64,000 nucleotides of DNA. Source: Solen grandis. Its lineage: Eukaryota; Mollusca; Bivalvia; Adapedonta; Solenidae. The notes beneath the pieces are model-generated. The model made no database searches and had not been told where the DNA came from. It worked only from the letters and a program-made list of their open reading frames with translations. The stretch's first letter is position 1. Each line of letters starts with the position of its first letter. The DNA lies in NCBI GenBank assembly GCA_021229015.1, contig CM037792.1, positions 5,337,876-5,401,875 of the forward strand, in the 5' to 3' direction. A program made the position numbers and the translations under genes. Positions 57,088 through 64,000 of the stretch are shown here, piece by piece.

Positions 57088-57133
57088 AGAAACTGAAAAT
57101 AGGCAATAACGTTACTGCCTACTTTCAGTTTCT
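57088..57133. repeat. Perfectly placed hairpin, 18-nt arms
   Basis: agaaactgaaaataggca pairs with tgcctactttcagtttct around a 10-nt loop, with one mismatch. Its role is unknown. Confidence 0.7.
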
Positions 57134-57596
57134 ACATAATATACAAAATGTAATGTATTTCATATGGAAAGTGAAAGTAAGAGGCTTAGGGTTTACCCTG
57201 TACTACATTGCATGATAAAAACCAAGACTATAAATGAGTATTGTGTGAAAAAAAAGTAATTGTGAAAAGGGTTGGGCGATGGTTATTGAATTGTAGACCT
57301 TTCTGAAAGATGTGTCACTTTTTGTGTAAAACTAGTTGTGACTAGTTAAGTGAACATAACACTAAGGATTTTTTTTGTCAGTATGAAATTTCAGTGTAAA
57401 CAGTTGCTTGTTTTAACTTGGGTTAGTTGAGCTATTAGACAGTTGGTGGTATGATTTGGTATTTCAAAATTAATCTTTTCTTTTGTTAAATAACGGATAA
57501 CATTAGATTTAAGGTAAGATACTTTATCTTATTTTACTAAGTGACAAGCTTTATTTGACATCCAGTGATGATTCCTTTAAATTTGTCATTTGGAAC

Positions 57597-57942
57597 ACCT
57601 CGCCCATGTCTATGACCACCGAGGGATAAGGCCGAGTAGTTATTGTTATTTGTGTGTGTTAAATTTTTAATTCACCTAAGCCAAATGCTCAGGAGGAGCT
57701 ATAACGATCCACAGGACCCCGATATTCAGTCTTTCTATATATAAATAAACAGAGAGATCGATTTTCTTAAAGAAATGTATTTTTAACTTTTGGACTGAAT
57801 ATCAGGGTCTTGCATGTGTACGATCATTGAATTTCCGTCGTCCATTTTTCATTCGTGACAATGTTTATAGCCCCAATCGTAACTACTCGGCCTTATCCGT
57901 CGGTGGTCGGATACAAGGATATTTCGTAGAAATGGGCGAGGT
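57597..57942. mobile_element. MITE with nested palindromes
   Basis: The outer inverted ends are acctcgcccat and the block gaccaccgagggataaggcc against its counterpart at 57890-57912. An inner pair, accccgatattcagtc and gactgaatatcagggt, lies at about 57716 and 57793. No coding. Confidence 0.7.
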
Positions 57943-59083
57943 ATGGCCTATAACCTCTCAGCCAATTATCGGACATTTTGGTCAGTAGTTATTGCCCTTG
58001 TATTATATTTTTTAACTTTTTTTTACACTCTATCATAAGCAATTATAAAGCAATTTAACTTAAACACAATGATTATGGAAGAGTTCGATTATGACTGGTA
58101 TTGGACTGATAGTTATACATTTTAGGCCCTTGAAATAGCAGAACATCACACAGGTTTGCCATTGATACGCTCTAACATTTTCATTTCTTAGGCAATGCAG
58201 TCAATGAAAGTGTTTCCCATGTCTTAGGACCAAATACGGTACTATATAGGTTAGTGTCCATCCGTGCTGTTCTAAAGATAATAAGAATCTTCGACAGGAC
58301 TTTGACGAACCATGCGGATATTCATCATTTTCAGAGAAACTATTTGTGGAGTGCCTTCTGTGTAGTTGAAATGCTTTATAGTAATCCATATTTTTTTTTC
58401 TGGAAAGTGAAGGTAAGAGACATTTCTTGGACCCCCCCCCCCCTCGAAACATATCGTTATGACTGCACTACTTTTGATGATTTGTACTGTTGACTGTGTT
58501 GGTTCGGAGAAATTACGTACAACATAAAATGTCCCTACCGACAGATATTTACCTGTTACCATCCTTCCAATGTACCATTGAATGAAACCATTTCTCGGCA
58601 CGTCATCACCTACAACACTTGATCAAATAAGCATATTTATAAATATTATCAAGGATACATTTTAAGGACATATATGAGATATACGAGACCTCGTACCCTC
58701 CCGGCAATTAGAAAAAAAATACAATTTTATTTTCCTAAAAAAATATGTAAGAAATAAAGAAAGAAGGTGAGAAATGAAAGAAATAAAATGAATTAATATT
58801 GGTAGTACATATGTAAAAATGATTACAAAGGCTTAAAATAAAACCTAATGTTGTGATTGTAGTTTTAATTTGAAAAAGTATTAAAACAAGAAATATCTTT
58901 TAAAAGAAAGATATGCGGCCTTAATGGGGAGTAAAGTAATGGAGAATGTAAAACAGTTATGTGCGAGTCGTCATCTATAAAGCATTTCATCTTAGGAAGT
59001 CAAAATAAGCATATAGACAATCAAAGCGCTGAAGGCACTGAAGTTATGTGTGTCTCAAATGAAAGAGTGTTTGAAGAGAGTAG

Positions 59084-59852
59084 AATGTGCGTCTCCTTGG
59101 GGCCAAGACTGCGCATGCGCAGGAGTGACGTCATAGAATTTATTGTTAACGCAGGTGGTATGGGCCTGGGAAATGAGTATGAACTGATGTAATAGTTAGC
59201 ATTCATTTGAAGGTAGGGCGTTGAGGAGTCAACATCGTAAAGGTAGACTGAGTATTTTAATTACAGTATTATTTATATAGTAGACATATTATTTGATATA
59301 TATTATTTCATAGTAACCATCAGTATCATTGTTGAATCCTATTATTGTTATAATTGTTGTTGTAGCTTTATAGCAGACATGTTATTTAATTATTGATATG
59401 ATGATTGAGTAGAAGTAATATATCATCATTGTTGTTGTACCTATATAGCAGACATGTTATTTATTATTAATATGATTATTATTATCATTATATAGTAGAA
59501 GTAGCAGTAAAATATCTATTAGGACACAGTCTGAGATCGAATGGAAGTGACCCTCAATTTCCGCGAGTAGATCTTAGATCAAGTATACAAGTCACCTCTG
59601 TATACTATGACCGCCACGCATGCGCACACATAAGAAATAAAATGGCCACTTGTGTATAATATGATGAACATATTTTATTTATAAATCCTATTGTCTACCG
59701 ATGTGGTCATTCTAAATATAGACCAATGATGTCATTCTTAAATTAGATGTCATGCTAAATATAGAAACCAATATGGCCGCCGTACATGCGCGAAAAAATC
59801 CTATGACGTCACTCCTGCGCATGCGCAGTCTTGGCCCCAAAGAGACACACAT
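59084..59852. mobile_element. MITE with 52-bp inverted ends carrying NRF1-like and CRE motifs
   Basis: The left end atgtgcgtctccttggggcc and the right-end reverse complement atgtgtgtctctttggggcc begin arms of about 52 bp with two or three mismatches. Each arm contains TGCGCATGCGCA (59110-59121 and 59816-59827) and TGACGTCA (59126-59133 and 59804-59811). The 769-bp unit encodes nothing recognisable, and no target duplication is evident. Confidence 0.75.
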
Positions 59853-61287
59853 ACTTCTGAAGAGCTGCAAGTCGATCACCAAGTCGAATTCTCTTTGATA
59901 AACAAAAGAAATACGGTATTGCTGTTCTCTCAGCGCTATCAGAGCTTTGATTTGTATTCATGCAGTACCTTATCTACAACAGACTCTATTTATAGATTTA
60001 AGTAATCATGCAAATTTTCTGCACAGGTCAGAGACTCCGACCTCATTTTGGATAGTAGATATATACGTTTCGGTCATTTTTTAGTGTAAGAAATAACCCC
60101 TGCAGAAATCTGAGGTCGATAGATTGATGTGATTATTAGTATGTTACAATGATTTGTTTTGGACTTCACATGGGTTATAGTAACAGTCAAAAATGACCGA
60201 ACGCTTCACATTTACTATAAAATTTATTTGCAAGCAACCTTTGCATCGAAACAAACTATATTCGTGCGCTTGGTAAAGTGATTACGTGACATCATTCGAT
60301 TGTAGTAACATCAGCATAGAAAAATAAGTCCTTTAATGTTTTCATGTCACAGGCGACTTTTGTAGTCTGTTCAAGTATTTATTTTGACAAAGCTTTGATT
60401 TTTCAGCATTTTGCTTTATTCTAATGTACTTAGGTTGTAGAGATATATACAATTATTCGATCATATTTACACTATTGAGAGGTTATTCGGTTTTAAATCT
60501 AGGAGAACGGGAGCTGAAAACGTAGTACTATAGTTGGTGTGACTGACGACACACACAACTATAAACTGTATGAAATCGTCCCCTCCACCCTATTCGGTGC
60601 ATTAAACATCAACGTAAAAAAGCGCACCGTTTTTCAGTGAAACAGACCATGATATACTTAAAATATTTATAACGTTCCTCAAAGTAAATCAAAAATTGTT
60701 TTGATAAAACAACTGAATATTTATCAAGAAAAACCTTATCAAATTTCGTGAAAACGAAGTATATGTTTCAGTAAGTTGTCATCGGTGCGTAACTGTTCTA
60801 CGTGAGAATAACACATACAGCATGAAAACCGTTAAAATACTCACTCGACACTGTCTTACGTCATCATCTCTAAGTAGGACTAAAGTGAGATAAAACAGCT
60901 ACCCAAATAAAAATATTTACCTACCGGATCTACTCGATCTGTGTATCGATAGCACTTTATAAATAAGTACACATAGTTGACATGTATATACGGTGTGCAT
61001 GGCTAAAAATAGCACAGCATTGGCCAATAGTAAAAGCCGCAGTAGATTTGTTTGTATATTATGTATTCGATTACTTTACAAGAAGCACCTAATATTTATC
61101 AAGCATTTTTCTCTTACTTCCTCTTTCAAATGGACTGTTTTGCTTGTCTTGAATTTTTAAATATGATTTTATTTTCATAAAAATCTCAAGTTTAGGTAAC
61201 ATGTAAAGCAAAAGAACTCGTATAGCAACCGAATATCTTATGTACGATCCTTGTAAGTATTATTCGTATCGCTATTAATATAATAAT

Positions 61288-63451
61288 TAGGTTTTCGCCT
61301 CTGCAGGGCGAAAACCTATTGTTCTTCTTCTGTTGATTTGTTTGTTTTTTTATTTTTATTATTTTTCCAATTCCACCCATTTTTGTGTCCAGCCTAGCGG
61401 CCAGATGAAAAAAGCTACAGCTATGAAATTTTGGGCATGGAGTCATCTTTATCTGAACATGTGCCTAAATGGTCAAACTTTTCACTTTTCTTTCTGATTT
61501 AGCCACTAGGGGGCGCAATGCATGTAATCACTGTTTTGCTAATAACTCAAAAATTTGAAACCTGATTTAGATGCGGCTTTTTACATAATCTTCCTTGTTG
61601 ACAGCCCAATCAAATATGATGGAAATCTCATCATCGAGTACGGGAAAAAAATTGTTCTAGGATAGGTTGAATGTTCGAACCTTGGAAAAAAGTGAAATAA
61701 TGAGGGTAGGTCTACGAAAAACCTTCCCACTTTTGTTAGAGATCAGATAGAAGAATTCTGTTTGCTGCATACGATTTGCAAGACATATACGCACAAAATA
61801 TATGGGGTGGCGAATTTAGGAAATGCGTGGTTTGTCCTCTAGAAAAGGTCAAACTTCACTAAAATTAAGGAAAAATTAAAATTTCAAAAACATGTTTTTG
61901 TCGCTCCTGACTTTATTTTCTGTTCATTCTTCATGATATTTTCACACAATATGTATTGTTATGTTTGAAAGGGCCTCACAATAAAAAAATTAAAAGAAAT
62001 TTGAAAAGGTCAAGGTCATATTACGATTATTGTGTTTTTATTCGGCCACAAATAGCTCCAAAACTAAAAATATTTCATTGAGAGTATATGAACAAAAGTT
62101 TTAGTTCTTATAGAGCTCTTTCCAGTGATGTTTAGTTTTTGAAGATCGGACTTGATTTGGTCATTATACGGCAGTCCAAAGTTTGATCCTTTTTTGGAAT
62201 AATTGTAAATCAGGTTTTATGCTTCAAATTCTGATACACAAGAATAAAAAGTTTGACTTGTGCGACTAGTATACTTGATTGAACTATTTGCTGCTTTGCT
62301 AGGTACCAAACAGTAAAATTTTAATCAATTTTCTATCTCATTTTGCCGCTAGGGGGCGCTTTTCTTGAAATCATTCTTTGCTTATAACTCAAAAATTTGA
62401 AGCCTGATCCAAATGCGGTTAATTGAATTATGTTCCTTGTTGATAGCCTAATAAAATATGATAGTTTCTGGGTATGAGTGGCTGAAACTTTTTGAGCTAG
62501 TAACGGAAGGTTGAAAGTTCGAATCTCGTAAAAAAACTGCAAATGAGAGTAGGTCTACGAAAAACCTATCCATTTTTGTTAGAAATCAGATAGAAGAATT
62601 CTGTTTGCTGCAAATGATTTGCAAGACATATACGCACAAAATATATGGGGTGGCGAATTTAAGAAATGCATGGTTTGTCCTCTAGAAAAAGGTCAAACTT
62701 CACTAAATTTTAGGAAAAATTAAAATTTCAAAAACATGTTTTTTTGTCGCTCCTGACTTTATTTTCTGTTCATTCTTCATGAAATTTTCACAAGTTATGT
62801 ATTGTTATGTTTGAAAGTTAAAAAGTTAAAAAACATTGAAACGGTCAAGGTCATATTACGATAATTGTGTTTTTATTCGGCCCCAAAGTGCTCCAAGTCT
62901 AAAAATATTTCATTGAGAGTATATGAACAAAAGTTTTAGTTCTAAATAGTTCTTTCGTATAATGTTTAGTTTTTGAAGATCGGACTTGATCTTTTCATTT
63001 TACGGCAATCCAAAGTTTGATCCTTTTTTGGAATAATTGTTATTCAGTTTTTGTGCTTAAAATTGTGATATATAAGAAAAAGAAATTTCGATTAGTGCGA
63101 CTTACATACTTGTTTGAACTATTTGCTGCATTTTTAGGTACCTAATTGTAAAATTTTTATCATTTTTTTTCTCATTTTGCCGCTAGAGGGCGCTTTGCTT
63201 AAAATCACTCTTTTGCCTATAACTCAAAACGTTAAAGTCTAATTGAAATGCGCTAGAGGAGTTTGAATGTTCTAACATTAAAAAAACAACAAAAAAACAA
63301 AAAACTGTGCAAATGAGAGTAGGTCTTCAAAAAACCTTTGCGTTCTGTTTCATATTAAAAATTGTGGCTGAGTTGAAATAAAGTGTTCAAGTTGATTAGG
63401 TTAAAAGCGAAAACCAAGATACCGCTTGCGGTTCTAGTTATTATTGTTTTT
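61288..63451 (+). repeat. Right arm of the very large inverted repeat
   Basis: Mirror of 54303-56545. It lacks roughly 105 bp present in the left arm between ctctagcg and gcatttcaat (junction at about 63255), a deletion with a 2-base microhomology, and a few bases near 62818. CTCF-like cores lie at 61503, 62346 and 63180. Confidence 0.9.
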
Positions 63452-64000
63452 ATAGGTGACATACGAAATACCCGAAATTGTTCATTAAATATCCCTCCTC
63501 ATTTTTACTGTTTAATATAATTATTTGTTGGTCCTCACTAAATTTCTTTTTATCTTCAAACCGAAAATCTAAAGATGTACATATATGTACTTTATTTGTC
63601 CCCTTACTATACACTTGATATACTTGGATGAACAAAATTTCGTTCTGTTCTGCATAGCTAAATATAGCAAAATCACGTACTTTATTATGCAGACAATAAC
63701 ACTATCAGGCTACAATATTTCATGGTACTGTCAACATATAAGCTATACGTTACAAGTATAGACATAGACACAGACAGATAGATAAATGGACAGATTTGAA
63801 ACACCAATATAAGAAAGAAAAGACCTGTGTTTATCCGATAATATTCTTACACTTTAGAAGCTAAAATGAAAGTAACTTTTTTGGTCAGGTATGCCCGAGA
63901 AAACCCATCTATAAATAGAGGCTTTGACGTCAGACACATCGTGAGAAAAACCTGACCTTTATTTATCCCGGAATTACCGTTACTGGAATTTCTTTTTTTT
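63452..64000. other. No recognised feature
   Basis: AT-rich sequence with a short (gaca/gata)n stretch near 63765-63790. No coding signal. Confidence 0.5.

Larger units (their letters stand above)
56546..61287. other. Spacer of the large inverted repeat
   Basis: 4.74 kb without a convincing ORF. It contains a TATA-like tatatata (about 56685) followed by a donor-like cttacag|gtaaac at 56763, a strong hairpin at 57088-57133, MITEs at 57597-57942 and 59084-59852, a C run at about 58432, and short partial inverted repeats around 60067-60200 (cggtcattttt). Confidence 0.6.

Overview
The window is AT-rich, intron-rich animal nuclear DNA crowded with short interspersed repeats. The repeats that open 'ttagctcacctgagc', the tRNA-derived SINEs and the other dispersed families are the kind I associate with bivalve mollusc genomes. 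This is an inference from repeat style; the species is not determined. Real genes are few, and most open reading frames in the window are chance or repeat-derived. One 100-N assembly gap lies at 29965-30064.

Region 1 (1-12,342). After a SINE fragment and a TA-flanked MITE (896-1786) comes the most striking object, a 10.44-kb DNA transposon (1899-12342). It is bounded by 266-bp terminal inverted repeats (TIRs) that differ at one base. It carries three genes: a P-element-superfamily transposase (+), a three-exon PIF1-like helicase (-), and a protein with a C-terminal PHD finger (-). Each TIR encodes a small exon with an ATG, 18 codons and a consensus donor. That donor is in phase with the acceptors of both the transposase exon and the PHD exon. 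The transposase has one in-frame TAA, which falls before its predicted catalytic glutamate.

Region 2 (12,343-25,050) is a repeat graveyard: tRNA-derived SINEs, a Tigger-like element holding another element, nested and tandem copies of the 'agctcacctgagc' family, and a solo LTR (22768-23709, 4-bp target duplication, antisense TATA box).

Region 3 (25,052-36,686) is a host gene on the + strand, a nuclear-type IkappaB (IkappaB-zeta/BCL3-like) ankyrin protein. I join it from seven phase-compatible exons. The last exon carries apparent homopolymer contractions.

Region 4 (37,000-47,440) holds a LINE 3' remnant and a 2.6-3.1-kb direct segmental duplication. One copy contains a TTAA-flanked piggyBac-type MITE and the other keeps the empty site. 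It ends with the final exon of a mucin-like protein with a C-terminal ShK domain, just past the duplication edge.

Region 5 (47,440-64,000) has no recognised host gene. It holds two reverse-oriented SINEs with tRNA heads, a decayed LINE (51150-52470), and a very large inverted repeat. The two arms are about 2.2 kb each, at 54303-56545 and 61288-63451, around a 4.7-kb spacer. Every tandem monomer of the arms carries a CTCF-like core motif. The spacer contains two MITEs, one with NRF1-like and CRE sites in both TIRs.
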